From NCBI RefSeq assembly GCF_016909495.1, contig NZ_JAFBFW010000003.1, positions 620,001 through 684,000 of the forward strand: DNA of 64,000 nucleotides, in the 5' to 3' direction. The notes below the pieces were generated by a model. It was given only the letters and a program-made list of their open reading frames with translations, was not told the origin of the DNA and searched no databases. Below, one piece after another: positions 9,489 through 17,883 of this stretch. Numbering within the stretch: position 1 is the stretch's first letter; the number at the start of each line of letters is the position of its first letter. The translations under genes were made by a program, and so were the position numbers. Source of the stretch: Pantoea coffeiphila (lineage in GTDB: Bacteria > Pseudomonadota > Gammaproteobacteria > Enterobacterales > Enterobacteriaceae).

Positions 9489-10001
9489 TTAGGCGCTTTT
9501 AAATTCACCCGGCTGCAAAATGTCACCGCAGTGCAGGCAGCGGTACTCACTTTCGCCGCGAACCACGCGATTATGTCGCCGAATGGTCAGCTGATGCTGC
9601 TGGCAGCGGCAGCGATAGGGGAAGGCCTGGCTGCGCACGGAAGCGATAGCGAACTGATGCGTGCGGCGGGCCGGAACCTCCAGCACGCTCTCCATCATCC
9701 ATTTCCACTCTTTGCCGTGGGGCGCTACGCGGCCAAAGTGCTTCCAGACCAGTAAATGCGCCAGCTCATGTGGAACCACTTCATCAATAAATGCCTGCTG
9801 ATTTTCCAGCAGCAGTACCGGATTAAGGCGGATTTCCCAGTCCTGTAGCCAGGCAGTGCCGGCCGCCGTGCCGCGCTGCTGATAAACCAGCCGAGGTTCG
9901 GGATAATTGCGTTCCAGCCGTTGATTCGCCAGCTGCAGTTTTTCACGCAGCGTGCGCATAACGGACTGCTGGAGAGCGATGGGGAGTCGTTGGGATTTCA
10001 T
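9489..10001 (-). CDS. sprT: SprT family zinc metalloprotease-like protein
   Basis: A 170-residue protein of the SprT family, related in fold to the eukaryotic DNA-protein crosslink protease SPRTN. The zinc motif HELAH ([15 protein letters not shown]) is intact, and a C-terminal zinc ribbon is formed by CRC/CQ and CLHC pairs. The function in bacteria is not settled. The start [12 protein letters not shown] at 10001 fits the family; an upstream ATG at 10037 is less likely. It follows galP in the same orientation, 69 bases after the galP stop. Confidence 0.9.
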   Translation of the reverse strand: MKSQRLPIALQQSVMRTLREKLQLANQRLERNYPEPRLVYQQRGTAAGTAWLQDWEIRLNPVLLLENQQAFIDEVVPHELAHLLVWKHFGRVAPHGKEWKWMMESVLEVPARRTHQFAIASVRSQAFPYRCRCQQHQLTIRRHNRVVRGESEYRCLHCGDILQPGEFKSA

Positions 10002-10070
10002 AGCGCAGAGAATACGGTGGCGGGAAGAGAGAAGCAATAAGACGGCCGGATTGCTCCGGCCGTAGGATGA

Positions 10071-11468
10071 TCAGTCGCGGGAACCGATATCACGCAGTTT
10101 TTTACCGCTCAGCAGGTTACGCTCGATATGTTCCAGAGAAACGCCTTTCGTTTCCGGGATCAGGCACAGCGTCAGCACGATAAAGAACAGGTTGAGTGCG
10201 GCATACACCCAGAAGGTGTTGGCGTTACCCAGCGTATTCAGCATAGTCAGGAAGGTGGCCCCGACGATCATGTTGGCGATCCAGTTGGTGGTGGTGGAAA
10301 CCGTAATACCGAAATCGCGGCCTTTCAGCGGCTGAATTTCGGAGCACAGTACCCAGATCAGCGGACCGGCGCTCATTGCAAAGCCAACGATAAACATCAG
10401 CAGCATACCAATCGCAAAATACTGCGCCGCTGCGGAGTTAATGCCGATATGCAGCATGGTCCCCAGAATGCCCATACCCAGCGCCATCACCATAAAGCCG
10501 AGGATCAGCGTTGGCTTACGGCCCCAGCGGTCTACCAGACCAATAGCAATAAATGTCGCCAGTACGTTGATCAGGCCGACGATAACCGTCCCCCACATCT
10601 GCTGGGTGGTGTTGGCGAAACCGGCAATTTCAAAGATTTTCGGCGCGTAATACATGATCACGTTCATGCCGGTGAACTGCTGCATTACCTGAAGCAGGAT
10701 GCCGAGCCACACCGCGCGGCGGAAGTTGCTATTGTCTTTAAACAGTTCCCAGCCGGACTGCTTGATCTTCAGGCTTTCACGGATTTCATCCAGTTCGCGC
10801 TTTGCCTGTTCGCTGGTGTCACGCAGGCGATCCAGCACACGCTGCGCATCGCGGAAGTTACCTTTCGCCGCCAGCCAGCGCGGGCTGTTTGGCAGGAAGA
10901 ACACGCCAACCAGCAGCAGCAGGGCGGGAATGGTGATCACGCCCAGCATCCAGCGCCATTCGCCGCTGTAGCTGAAGGCGGTATCGGACAGGTACGCACC
11001 CAGAATACCGATGGTAATCATCAGCTGGTAGAGCGAGATCATGCTGCCACGGATTTTTTCCGGCGCGATTTCAGACAGATAAAGCGGAGCAGTATAAGAC
11101 GCTACGCCAACGGCCAGGCCAAGCAGTACGCGGGCAATAATCAGCATTTCCGCGTTCGGCGCAAAGGCTGACCAGAGTGAGCCGATAACGAACAGAACGG
11201 CGCCGATCATCAGGCTTTTTTTACGGCCAAGATAAGACGACAGCCAGCCGCTGCCGATGGCACCGATGGCGGCACCAAACATCATGGAGCTGACGATCCA
11301 CTCCTGCTGGTGAGCGGTGACGTTGAAATCTTTCGAGATAAACGGCAGGGCACCGGCAATCACGCCGATATCCAGGCCAAACAGCAGGCCGGCCAGGGCA
11401 GCAAGGAAACAGACGAAAAGGGTCATAGCCTTGTTCGATGTTCTGCTGTGAGTTTTTGTTCCAGGCAT
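10071..11468 (-). CDS. galP: Galactose:H+ symporter
   Basis: A 465-residue, 12-helix major facilitator sugar transporter of the inner membrane. Visible signatures: [16 protein letters not shown] in helix 1, the loop motif GRKKSLMIG between helices 2 and 3, [12 protein letters not shown], the [14 protein letters not shown] segment of helix 7, and the C-terminal [12 protein letters not shown]. The length and sequence fit GalP rather than the arabinose or xylose relatives, although a paralogue such as AraE cannot be fully excluded. The CRP and GalR-type sites upstream support the galactose assignment. A GGAGG ribosome-binding site precedes the ATG. Confidence 0.92.
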   Translation of the reverse strand: MPGTKTHSRTSNKAMTLFVCFLAALAGLLFGLDIGVIAGALPFISKDFNVTAHQQEWIVSSMMFGAAIGAIGSGWLSSYLGRKKSLMIGAVLFVIGSLWSAFAPNAEMLIIARVLLGLAVGVASYTAPLYLSEIAPEKIRGSMISLYQLMITIGILGAYLSDTAFSYSGEWRWMLGVITIPALLLLVGVFFLPNSPRWLAAKGNFRDAQRVLDRLRDTSEQAKRELDEIRESLKIKQSGWELFKDNSNFRRAVWLGILLQVMQQFTGMNVIMYYAPKIFEIAGFANTTQQMWGTVIVGLINVLATFIAIGLVDRWGRKPTLILGFMVMALGMGILGTMLHIGINSAAAQYFAIGMLLMFIVGFAMSAGPLIWVLCSEIQPLKGRDFGITVSTTTNWIANMIVGATFLTMLNTLGNANTFWVYAALNLFFIVLTLCLIPETKGVSLEHIERNLLSGKKLRDIGSRD

Positions 11469-11531
11469 GATGCCTCCATTAATGACTGCTTATTGTTGCG
11501 GTCAATGTTAGACAACCTGCTTCCATCAGAC

Positions 11532-11547
11532 TGTGCGTTAGGTCACA
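11532..11547. promoter_or_regulatory. CRP site upstream of galP
   Basis: TGTGC-GTTAGG-TCACA differs from the TGTGA-N6-TCACA consensus at one position. It lies about 64 bases upstream of the galP start codon and next to a GalR-type operator, which is the arrangement expected for catabolite-controlled galactose uptake. Confidence 0.7.
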
Positions 11548-11550
11548 TCA

Positions 11551-11566
11551 GTGTAATCGGTTACAC
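11551..11566. promoter_or_regulatory. GalR/GalS operator of galP
   Basis: GTGTAATCGGTTACAC matches the GalR/GalS consensus GTGNAANCGNTTNCAC at every fixed position and is a near-perfect palindrome. It begins 4 bases beyond the CRP site, on the far side from galP. Confidence 0.8.
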
Positions 11567-11753
11567 TTGCTGTGTTAGGTTAAAGCTTAGGCAAGGTGCA
11601 TAAACCGGCCTTTTAATCAGTATTTAACGATGTTTTGTTGTATTTTTTCTCACTGTGATTAATGGTTGCCGGATGTTTCTGAAAATATAATATTTTGTAT
11701 ATTTATGGCAATGAGCTGATGTCTTAAATATAGGAAATATAGAGTGTTTGTTT

Positions 11754-11769
11754 GTGTAACCGATACCAA
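11754..11769. promoter_or_regulatory. Possible second GalR-type operator
   Basis: GTGTAACCGATACCAA keeps the complete left half (GTGTAACCG) of the GalR consensus but only part of the right half. It is centred about 203 bp from the first operator. It could permit looping between two repressor dimers, but the right half is weak. Confidence 0.35.
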
Positions 11770-11854
11770 TTTAGCGCATTGGGTTACTTAGAGTGTAGCT
11801 GGTTGTGCGGGTGTTAATTTTTGGTTGCGGAATATGTATGTGGATGTCGAAAAT

Positions 11855-11926
11855 AGCTGATGAGCTGATGAGCTGATGAGCTGATGAGCTGATGAGCTGA
11901 TGAGCTGATGAGCTGATGAGCTGATG
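11855..11926. repeat. Nine perfect tandem copies of AGCTGATG
   Basis: Seventy-two bases of an uninterrupted 8-bp repeat in the spacer between galP and metK, ending 27 bases before structured repeat A1. Uninterrupted arrays of this kind change copy number by slippage. Its distance from galP (about 390 bases) makes direct promoter control unlikely. The unit is related by chance or descent to the nearby GAGCTGATG at about 11713. Confidence 0.97.
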
Positions 11927-11953
11927 GACGTTGGTTACTATGGAGATTGCGCT

Positions 11954-12152
11954 GGCTGGCTGTTCCCCCGCCCGGATGGTCCTCACGCCACGCTTTGCGT
12001 GGTGCCTTCGCTACGTTCGTCAGCCTGTCGGACCGCCAAAGACGGGCCGTCCATGGCCCGGCTTTGTCTTTCGTCCGCGTCCATGCGGCCGAATCCTGGC
12101 TTCCTTTCTCCGCTCAGCGCTGCGGATTATCCGGTCGGGTGAACAGTCAGCC
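11954..12152 (+). repeat. Structured intergenic repeat A1 (family A)
   Basis: A 199-bp element. Outer arms 11954-11976 and 12130-12152 are self-complementary at 20 of 23 positions. Inside are hairpin P2 (CCACGC-TTT-GCGTGG, 11988-12002), helix P3 (CAAAG, then CGGGCC-GTCCAT-GGCCCG, then CTTTG; 12037-12066) and P4 (CCGC-GTCCAT-GCGG, 12075-12088). The block CAGCGCTGCGGATT precedes the right arm. The same core occurs in A2, A3 and A4, but with different arm sequences. The 161 bases between A1 and A2 (12153-12313) hold nothing I can name. Confidence 0.85.
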
Positions 12153-12313
12153 TGCTGTGCTGCTTCCGTGATGCATGCCAGATAAGATAGACAGCGAGCA
12201 CGACGCTCGATGGAGGGGGGCAGGTTGCAGTCCAGATATGCCTGAACACCTGCAATAAACGTTCTGAAGGGAATAGTTGTTTGTAAAACCGCGACTCTGA
12301 AGGTCATAGGGAA

Positions 12314-12510
12314 CAGCCTCTGCCGCGGGTACCGGGCAATCCGCAGCGCTGAGACGTAGGCAGCAGGCCAGGAGATGCCAGCAGGGAAGCTGGCGTCAGG
12401 CGAAGCCGGGCAGGACGCCCGTCTTCGCCGGTCCGGGAGGCCGGATGCCGAAGCCGAAGGCACCACGCGAAGCGTGGCGCGAGGACGCCCGGTACCCGCG
12501 GCAGAGGCTG
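12314..12510 (-). repeat. Structured intergenic repeat A2 (family A, inverted)
   Basis: A 197-bp element in the opposite orientation to A1. Its outer arms, 12314-12337 and 12487-12510, are a perfect 24-bp inverted repeat (starting CAGCCTCTGCCGCGGG). P3 is GGCGAAG (12399-12405) pairing with CTTCGCC (12423-12429), continued by CGGGC-AGGAC-GCCCG (12407-12421). P4 is GCCAGC-AGGGAA-GCTGGC (12377-12394). It lies just downstream of the metK terminator. Its core is almost identical to that of A4 except in the paired segments. Confidence 0.88.
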
Positions 12511-12539
12511 GGAACCCTCGCACACACGATAAAGCGAAG

Positions 12540-12571
12540 CAAAAAAAACCGCCATCTAAAAGACGGCGGCT
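12540..12571 (-). terminator. metK rho-independent terminator
   Basis: In the metK direction, GCCGCCGTC pairs with GATGGCGGT (two G-T wobbles) and is followed by eight T residues. It lies about 55 bases past the metK stop codon. Confidence 0.85.
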
Positions 12572-12623
12572 TAATCACGCTGGAGGGCAGCCCGAAAGCA
12601 CCCTCAGCACAGCGGCAGAAAAC

Positions 12624-13778
12624 TCATTTCAGACCGGCAGCATCGCGCAGCAGAGCGGCTTTGTCGGTTTTTTCCCATGGGAAATGCTCGCGACCAAAGT
12701 GACCATAGGCCGCAGTTTCGCGGTAGATCGGATGCAGCAGATCCAGCATCTGAATCAGGCCGTAAGGGCGCAGATCGAAGAACTCGCGCACCAGCAGAGT
12801 CAGCTGCTCGGTAGAGACTTTCTCTGTGCCGAACGTTTCCACCATGATGGACGTTGGCTCTGCAACGCCGATAGCGTAGGAAACCTGAATCTCGCAGCGG
12901 TCGGCCAGACCGGCAGCCACGATGTTTTTCGCTACGTAACGCGCCGCGTACGCCGCTGAACGGTCAACTTTTGATGGATCTTTACCGGAGAACGCACCGC
13001 CGCCGTGGCGAGCCATGCCGCCGTAGGTATCAACGATGATTTTACGACCGGTCAGACCACAGTCACCCATTGGACCACCGATAACGAAACGGCCGGTCGG
13101 GTTGATGTGGTATTTGGTGCTGGCATTGATCCACTCAGCGGGCAGAACCGGCTTGATGATCTCTTCCATCACGGCTTCTTGCAGATCTTTCTGCGAGATG
13201 TCTTCGGAATGCTGAGTAGACAGTACCACTGCGTCGATACCGACAATTTTGCCGTCATCGTACTGGAAGGTGATCTGGCTTTTCGCATCCGGGCGCAGCC
13301 ATGGCAGGCTACCGCTTTTACGGACTTCAGACTGGCGCTGCACCAGACGGTGTGCGTAAGTTACCGGAGCGGGCATCAGCACGTCGGTTTCATTGGTGGC
13401 ATAGCCGAACATCAGGCCCTGGTCACCGGCACCTTGCTCAAGCGGATCGGTACGATCAACGCCCTGGTTAATGTCAGGAGACTGTTTACCAATTGCGCTC
13501 AGTACGGCGCAGGAGTTGGCATCAAAGCCCATATCGGAATGAACATAGCCGATATCGCGCACGGTTTGACGGGTGATCTCTTCGATATCAACCCATGCAC
13601 TGGTAGTAATTTCACCACCAACCAGCACCATGCCGGTTTTTACATAGGTTTCGCAGGCCACGCGTGCTTTCGGGTCCTGCTCGAGAATTGCATCGAGCAC
13701 GGCATCGGAAATCTGGTCGGCGATTTTATCAGGATGTCCTTCTGATACGGACTCGGAAGTAAACAGGTGTTTAGCCAT
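12624..13778 (-). CDS. metK: S-adenosylmethionine synthetase
   Basis: A 384-residue homotetrameric cytosolic enzyme making S-adenosylmethionine from methionine and ATP, the same length as E. coli MetK. Motifs in order: [18 protein letters not shown] near residue 10, the active-site loop region with [12 protein letters not shown] near residue 115, [12 protein letters not shown], and the phosphate-binding [19 protein letters not shown] near residue 260. An array of MetJ boxes lies upstream at 13952-13999. Essential gene; no oddities in sequence. Confidence 0.98.
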   Translation of the reverse strand: MAKHLFTSESVSEGHPDKIADQISDAVLDAILEQDPKARVACETYVKTGMVLVGGEITTSAWVDIEEITRQTVRDIGYVHSDMGFDANSCAVLSAIGKQSPDINQGVDRTDPLEQGAGDQGLMFGYATNETDVLMPAPVTYAHRLVQRQSEVRKSGSLPWLRPDAKSQITFQYDDGKIVGIDAVVLSTQHSEDISQKDLQEAVMEEIIKPVLPAEWINASTKYHINPTGRFVIGGPMGDCGLTGRKIIVDTYGGMARHGGGAFSGKDPSKVDRSAAYAARYVAKNIVAAGLADRCEIQVSYAIGVAEPTSIMVETFGTEKVSTEQLTLLVREFFDLRPYGLIQMLDLLHPIYRETAAYGHFGREHFPWEKTDKAALLRDAAGLK

Positions 13779-13951
13779 TATATTCTTTACCTTACTAATA
13801 CGGGTTGAAGATCGACTGCATAGCGCAAAAACTGGAGATTAGCCTGAAATCCAGGACAGATATCTGTTCTTAGCGCCCCCCTCAGGCAAAGCCATGAGCA
13901 GTGATTATCCTTTTCAGGGATATCGCCCCCGTAGTAACGGAGGTAAATCAA

Positions 13952-13999
13952 AGACGCTTAGAAGTTAACCAGTATAGATGGATTAACATCTGGATGGCT
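13952..13999 (-). promoter_or_regulatory. MetJ operator (met-box array) of metK
   Basis: Six contiguous octamers resemble the met box AGACGTCT: AGACGCTT, AGAAGTTA, ACCAGTAT, AGATGGAT, TAACATCT, GGATGGCT. Several match at five or six of eight positions, the usual quality of natural tandem arrays bound cooperatively by MetJ with SAM. On the minus strand a TATACT -10-like hexamer lies inside the array (complement of 13971-13976 region), so repressor binding would cover the metK promoter. The transcript would have a leader of about 180 bases. Confidence 0.65.
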
Positions 14000-14272
14000 A
14001 TTTTAGGTTACACGTTAAGCGGATTGCCAGCATTTTTTGCCGAGTGGCGTTTTATCATTTGTAAAAAGTGGAAAATTATCCTGACAGATATCGCATCCGG
14101 CACATTTAGATTTTGCAATTTTAGTGGCGTAGCTGTATAAAACGGCGCTGCCTTTGACCGCTTTCTCAGGCATGCAACTGACCCGCCAGCAATGAAAAAT
14201 ACGCGCTGGCTTTCACCCGCAGTTTTTGGTTTTTCCACGCGCCGGTCGGTGTGTGTGGAGGTGACAACAGTA
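14000..14272. other. Unassigned part of metK-speA spacer
   Basis: Between the metK operator and the first small open frame upstream of speA. The first part is AT-rich, the second is more GC-rich, and a possible TATAAAA lies near 14133. No RNA gene, repeat or coding region is recognised. E. coli carries the small genes yqgD and yqgB in the equivalent spacer. Confidence 0.5.
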
Positions 14273-14407
14273 ATGAACCACGGTGTTTCACTCGTTCAGT
14301 TACGCCATCCCGGCGTGTTCAATTTCCCCTCATGCGGTACGACTCCCTGTACAGTTCGCCGAAATTTTGTGCGTGTTGGTAACAATCCCGACACCAGCGC
14401 CGGTTAA
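14273..14407 (+). CDS. Possible 44-residue small protein upstream of speA
   Basis: An ATG at 14273 is preceded, at 8 bases spacing, by GGAGGTGA, an ideal Shine-Dalgarno sequence. The frame runs 44 codons to a TAA. The product contains RHPGVFNFPSCGTTPCTVRR and ends GNNPDTSAG, with two cysteines, and is basic overall. I do not recognise it. It occupies the position of the E. coli small genes yqgD/yqgB, but I cannot claim homology. The main support is the ribosome-binding site; there is no membrane segment or signal peptide. Confidence 0.4.
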   Translation: MNHGVSLVQLRHPGVFNFPSCGTTPCTVRRNFVRVGNNPDTSAG

Positions 14408-14496
14408 TCTGCTTCTGACGTTGTGACCAGGTTCTCTCAGATTTACCTGAGAGTTGTCTCTATTGGTTTTCTGACCCGTTATACGGAGTCCGCGAC

Positions 14497-14649
14497 GTGT
14501 TTTACAATGTTATACTTCAGAAACCGATTTTAGCGGTACTTCAGTCTGCCAGACTGAACATCCCGGTAATTGATGGGTCATCGTCACAGGTTAATTCTGC
14601 GGCGGCTTGCTGTTTTGCTTTACTACAATTTGAGGTTCGCAATGTCTGA
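14497..14649 (+). CDS. Possible leader ORF overlapping the speA start
   Basis: A GTG at 14497, eight bases after CGGAG, opens a 50-codon frame that ends at a TGA at 14647-14649, inside the speA start region (8 bases of overlap). Such an arrangement would allow translational coupling of speA to a leader peptide. The peptide has no feature I recognise and includes a double cysteine near the end. Evidence is limited to the spacing and overlap, so this is tentative. Confidence 0.25.
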   Translation: MFYNVILQKPILAVLQSARLNIPVIDGSSSQVNSAAACCFALLQFEVRNV

Positions 14650-16618
14650 CGACATAAAGAATGTGATGGGTTCGTCAGCGGGCGAACAGGGTGTTCTCCG
14701 CTCCATGCAGGAGGTGGCCATGAGCGATCAAGAAGCCAGCAAAATGCTGCGTACTTACAATATTGCCTGGTGGGGCAATAACTACTATGACGTCAATGAA
14801 CTGGGCCACATCAGCGTTTGCCCGGACCCCGACGTCCCTGAAGCGCGCGTTGACCTGGCGAAGTTGGTAAAAGAACGCGAAGCCAACGGCCAGCGTTTAC
14901 CGGCGCTGTTTTGCTTCCCTCAGATCCTGCAACATCGCCTGCGTTCAATTAACGCAGCCTTCAAGCGTGCGCGCGAATCCTACGGCTATCGCGGCGACTA
15001 CTTCCTGGTTTATCCGATTAAGGTGAACCAGCATAAGCGCGTCATTGAATCCCTGATCAACTCCGGCGAACCGCTGGGGCTGGAAGCCGGTTCCAAGGCC
15101 GAACTGATGGCGGTACTGGCGCACGCCGGGATGACCCGTTCAGTGATCGTCTGTAACGGCTATAAAGACCGTGAATATATCCGCCTTGCGCTGATCGGCG
15201 AAAAGATGGGCCACAAGGTCTATCTGGTGCTGGAAAAAATGACCGAAGTCCAGCTGGTGCTGGAAGAGGCTGAACGCCTGAACGTCGTGCCGCGCCTCGG
15301 TATCCGTGCGCGCCTGGCTTCACAGGGTTCCGGCAAGTGGCAGTCGAGCGGCGGTGAGAAATCGAAGTTCGGTCTGTCGGCGACTCAGGTGCTGAAGCTG
15401 GTTGAGATCATGCGCGAAGCCGGGCGGATGGAAAGCCTGCAGCTGCTGCATTTCCATCTGGGATCGCAGATGGCCAACATTCGCGATATCGCCACCGGCG
15501 TACGTGAATCGGCGCGTTTCTACGTTGAGCTGGCGAAGCTCGGCGTGAATATTCAGTGCTTTGACGTCGGCGGCGGTCTGGGCGTTGACTATGAAGGCAC
15601 GCGCTCCCAGAGCGACTGCTCGGTGAACTACGGCCTGAACGAATACGCCAACAACGTTATCTGGGCGATTGGCGATGCCTGTGAAGAGCACAACCTGCCG
15701 CACCCGACGGTGATCACCGAATCCGGTCGTGCGGTGACTGCGCATCATACCGTACTGGTTTCCAACATCATCGGCGTAGAGCGCAACGAATTCAGCACGC
15801 CGCAGCCACCGTCTGAAGATGCCCCACGCCCGATCGTCAGCATGTGGGATACCTGGCAGGAGATGCACGAGCCGAACAACCGCCGCTCGCTGCGCGAATG
15901 GCTGCACGACAGCCAGATGGATCTGCACGATATCCACACCGGCTATTCGCAGGGCACCTACGATCTGACTCAACGCGCCTGGGCCGAGCAGCTGTATCTC
16001 AACATCTGTAACTATATTCAGCAGCATCTGGACCCGAGCAACCGCGCGCACCGTCCGATTATTGATGAACTACAGGAGCGGATGGCGGATAAGATTTACG
16101 TCAACTTCTCTCTGTTCCAGTCAATGCCGGATGCGTGGGGTATCGATCAGCTGTTCCCGGTACTGCCGCTGGAAGGGCTGAACAAAGTGCCGGAGCGCCG
16201 TGCGGTGCTGCTGGATATCACCTGTGACTCGGACGGCACCATCGATCACTATGTTGACGGTGACGGGATTGCCACCACCATGCCGATGCCGCAGTACGAC
16301 GTGGATAATCCACCGATGCTGGGCTTCTTTATGGTTGGTGCGTATCAGGAGATCCTCGGCAACATGCATAACCTGTTCGGAGATACCGAAGCGGTTGACG
16401 TGTTCGCCTTCTCCGACGGCAGCGTGGAAGTTCAGCTGTCTGACGAAGGGGATACCGTGGCGGATATGCTGGAGTACGTGCAGCTGAATCCTGCCGAGCT
16501 GCTGACGCATTTCCGTAACCAGATCAAAGAAAGCGATCTCGACGACGACCTGCGCGCGCAGTTCCTGGAAGAGTTCGAAGCGGGCCTGTACGGGTATACT
16601 TATTTAGAAGATGAGTAA
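14642..16618 (+). CDS. speA: Biosynthetic arginine decarboxylase
   Basis: A 658-residue PLP enzyme, exactly the E. coli length, that converts arginine to agmatine, the first step of putrescine synthesis by the SpeA-SpeB route. The PLP lysine is in [10 protein letters not shown] (about residue 127); SHared alanine-racemase-fold marks are LLHFHLGSQ and [14 protein letters not shown]; the C-terminal catalytic cysteine is in [12 protein letters not shown] 14642 (MSDDIKN) follows a GAGG and matches the family start; a 24-residue upstream extension is discarded. Its usual neighbour speB is separated here by four foreign-looking genes. Confidence 0.97.
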   Translation: MSDDIKNVMGSSAGEQGVLRSMQEVAMSDQEASKMLRTYNIAWWGNNYYDVNELGHISVCPDPDVPEARVDLAKLVKEREANGQRLPALFCFPQILQHRLRSINAAFKRARESYGYRGDYFLVYPIKVNQHKRVIESLINSGEPLGLEAGSKAELMAVLAHAGMTRSVIVCNGYKDREYIRLALIGEKMGHKVYLVLEKMTEVQLVLEEAERLNVVPRLGIRARLASQGSGKWQSSGGEKSKFGLSATQVLKLVEIMREAGRMESLQLLHFHLGSQMANIRDIATGVRESARFYVELAKLGVNIQCFDVGGGLGVDYEGTRSQSDCSVNYGLNEYANNVIWAIGDACEEHNLPHPTVITESGRAVTAHHTVLVSNIIGVERNEFSTPQPPSEDAPRPIVSMWDTWQEMHEPNNRRSLREWLHDSQMDLHDIHTGYSQGTYDLTQRAWAEQLYLNICNYIQQHLDPSNRAHRPIIDELQERMADKIYVNFSLFQSMPDAWGIDQLFPVLPLEGLNKVPERRAVLLDITCDSDGTIDHYVDGDGIATTMPMPQYDVDNPPMLGFFMVGAYQEILGNMHNLFGDTEAVDVFAFSDGSVEVQLSDEGDTVADMLEYVQLNPAELLTHFRNQIKESDLDDDLRAQFLEEFEAGLYGYTYLEDE

Positions 16619-16627
16619 GTAATAATC

Positions 16628-16653
16628 AGGCTGAACGGTTATCCGTTCAGCCT
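16628..16653. terminator. Hairpin terminator after speA
   Basis: AGGCTGAACGG (16628-16638) and CCGTTCAGCCT (16643-16653) form a perfect 11-bp stem with a TTAT loop. T-rich sequence follows on the plus strand and, on the minus strand, ATTATT. It probably serves speA and may also end the convergent accessory operon. Confidence 0.75.
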
Positions 16654-16717
16654 TATCTGAGCTTTATTTACCACAGGTAAAATTTCAAGCAGTAAAGAAT
16701 ATCTCATCGCAGCCATT

Positions 16718-17521
16718 TTATTTACAGCACATCATGCAAGGCTCAAAGCCAAACTTTTCCAGAAATGATTTTTCGAAGCTAAAATTTTTCGGGCCAAATT
16801 TTCTCAAACCGTACTGAAACAGTGCTTCCATCAGCGCCGGCTTTAACTCTTGTAGCCATAATTTCAACGCCTCTGAATCATTTTGCATATTGCGCGCAGG
16901 CTTATAACGCTTGTTACACACATCCTGGTGTTCAGCCATCAGCGCCTTTGCTTTTTCAACTTTTTCATCAACAACTATTTTTATCTCTTCCAGAGATAGC
17001 GAACTAAACTGATAGCGTCCGGAGTTGTTTTTCTGTAGCTTCACTGGTGGATTTTTCAATGCAAACTGCGCGGAGAGGCGCAGGATAAATTTCTCTTCAT
17101 CCTCCTGTAAAAGATGTCGGTTGTCATGGGCGAATTTTTTGCATTTTAGTACTTCGCTTTCCCCACGCGCGGTGATTTCCGGGGGGGCTTCAAAATTAAT
17201 ATAGTTGTTAAGCAATGCATTGCAATGTTCGGATTTATGATATTTTGGTGTCGTCTTATTATCAAATAATAAACTCATATTCTGAGTTTTCTGGCGTGCC
17301 TGATGAATAAAACGATTATCCAGTTCTTTGAACAGAGCCCGCGTTAACCAAAGTAGTGAAATATCGCGATCGGTGAGCAAGAATCTTAAATTATTATTAT
17401 CATAATACTGCTGGCATAATGATACGGTAACATCTGAAAAATTGATGCCAAACTGGTAGGTCAGGCCACGATAGGAGCCCTGAGTAATAAAGTATTTTTC
17501 TACGTCAGTATGATTGTTCAC
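16718..17521 (-). CDS. Protein of unknown function, last gene of accessory operon
   Basis: A 267-residue soluble protein that I do not recognise. The middle contains KYHKSEHCNALLNNYINFEAPPEI in two parts (KYHKSEHCNALL, then NNYINFEAPPEI), an arrangement of His and Cys that might bind metal. The C-terminal half is rich in Lys/Glu helices, with a likely coiled coil around VDEKVEKAKALMAEHQ. The protein ends with the cysteine cluster PCMMCCK. No transmembrane helix or signal peptide is seen. It starts 4 bases after the upstream ribbon-helix-helix gene. Base composition is visibly AT-rich compared with speA and speB, suggesting horizontal transfer. Confidence 0.8.
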   Translation of the reverse strand: MNNHTDVEKYFITQGSYRGLTYQFGINFSDVTVSLCQQYYDNNNLRFLLTDRDISLLWLTRALFKELDNRFIHQARQKTQNMSLLFDNKTTPKYHKSEHCNALLNNYINFEAPPEITARGESEVLKCKKFAHDNRHLLQEDEEKFILRLSAQFALKNPPVKLQKNNSGRYQFSSLSLEEIKIVVDEKVEKAKALMAEHQDVCNKRYKPARNMQNDSEALKLWLQELKPALMEALFQYGLRKFGPKNFSFEKSFLEKFGFEPCMMCCK

Positions 17522-17525
17522 AGGC

Positions 17526-17882
17526 TCATCCCTTTAAAGCATCAACAATCTGTTGGCGAATTTTTTCATCCTGGGGCCAGTCTACGGAGAGAGTACCTCT
17601 TTCCATTAATATTCCCAGGCATGAGCGGGAAAGCTCGTCCTCGCTGTACTCCTCGGCAGTTTTCTTAATCAGTGGAATGCTTTCCTTCGAAGTAAGAAGA
17701 TATTCTGACAGTAGTTCACTGATCTTATCGTAAAACAAATTTGCTTTGTTCTGGCCGTAAATATCACACATCACATCGATCATGGCTGCAACTTTATGAT
17801 TTGGTCGATAGCTGATAGTGACATATTCACTGCTGTTGCTGTTAGCCAAACGTTCGTTGATAACCTGAGACAATTTTTTCAT
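17526..17882 (-). CDS. Small probable ribbon-helix-helix-like protein
   Basis: A 118-residue protein. Residues 20-62 read as a short strand (YVTISYRPN) followed by two helices (HKVAAMIDVMCDIYG, then NLFYDKISELLSEYLL), the layout of a ribbon-helix-helix DNA-binding or dimerisation fold. The C-terminal half is acidic (EEYSEDELSRS). The assignment comes from reading secondary structure, not from a recognised family. The start lies 1 base after the stop of the upstream gene, and the stop 4 bases before the next start, so it is translated within a tight four-gene operon. Confidence 0.75.
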   Translation of the reverse strand: MKKLSQVINERLANSNSSEYVTISYRPNHKVAAMIDVMCDIYGQNKANLFYDKISELLSEYLLTSKESIPLIKKTAEEYSEDELSRSCLGILMERGTLSVDWPQDEKIRQQIVDALKG

Positions 17883-17883
17883 T

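Noticed and set aside
10128-11171. 347-codon plus-strand frame opposite galP
   Set aside because: It is a shadow of the galP coding strand, with histidine/glutamine-rich composition typical of antisense frames and no relation to a known protein.
11855-11926. CRISPR-like array
   Set aside because: The units are contiguous 8-mers without spacers, and there are no cas genes; it is a simple tandem repeat.
12020-12523. 167-codon open frame on the minus strand between metK and galP
   Set aside because: It runs through two inverted copies of a structured repeat, lacks a ribosome-binding site and resembles no protein; the openness follows from the GC-rich hairpins.
14192-14272. N-terminal extension of the small speA-leader ORF from ATG 14192
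   Set aside because: No ribosome-binding site precedes 14192, while the ATG at 14273 has an ideal one.
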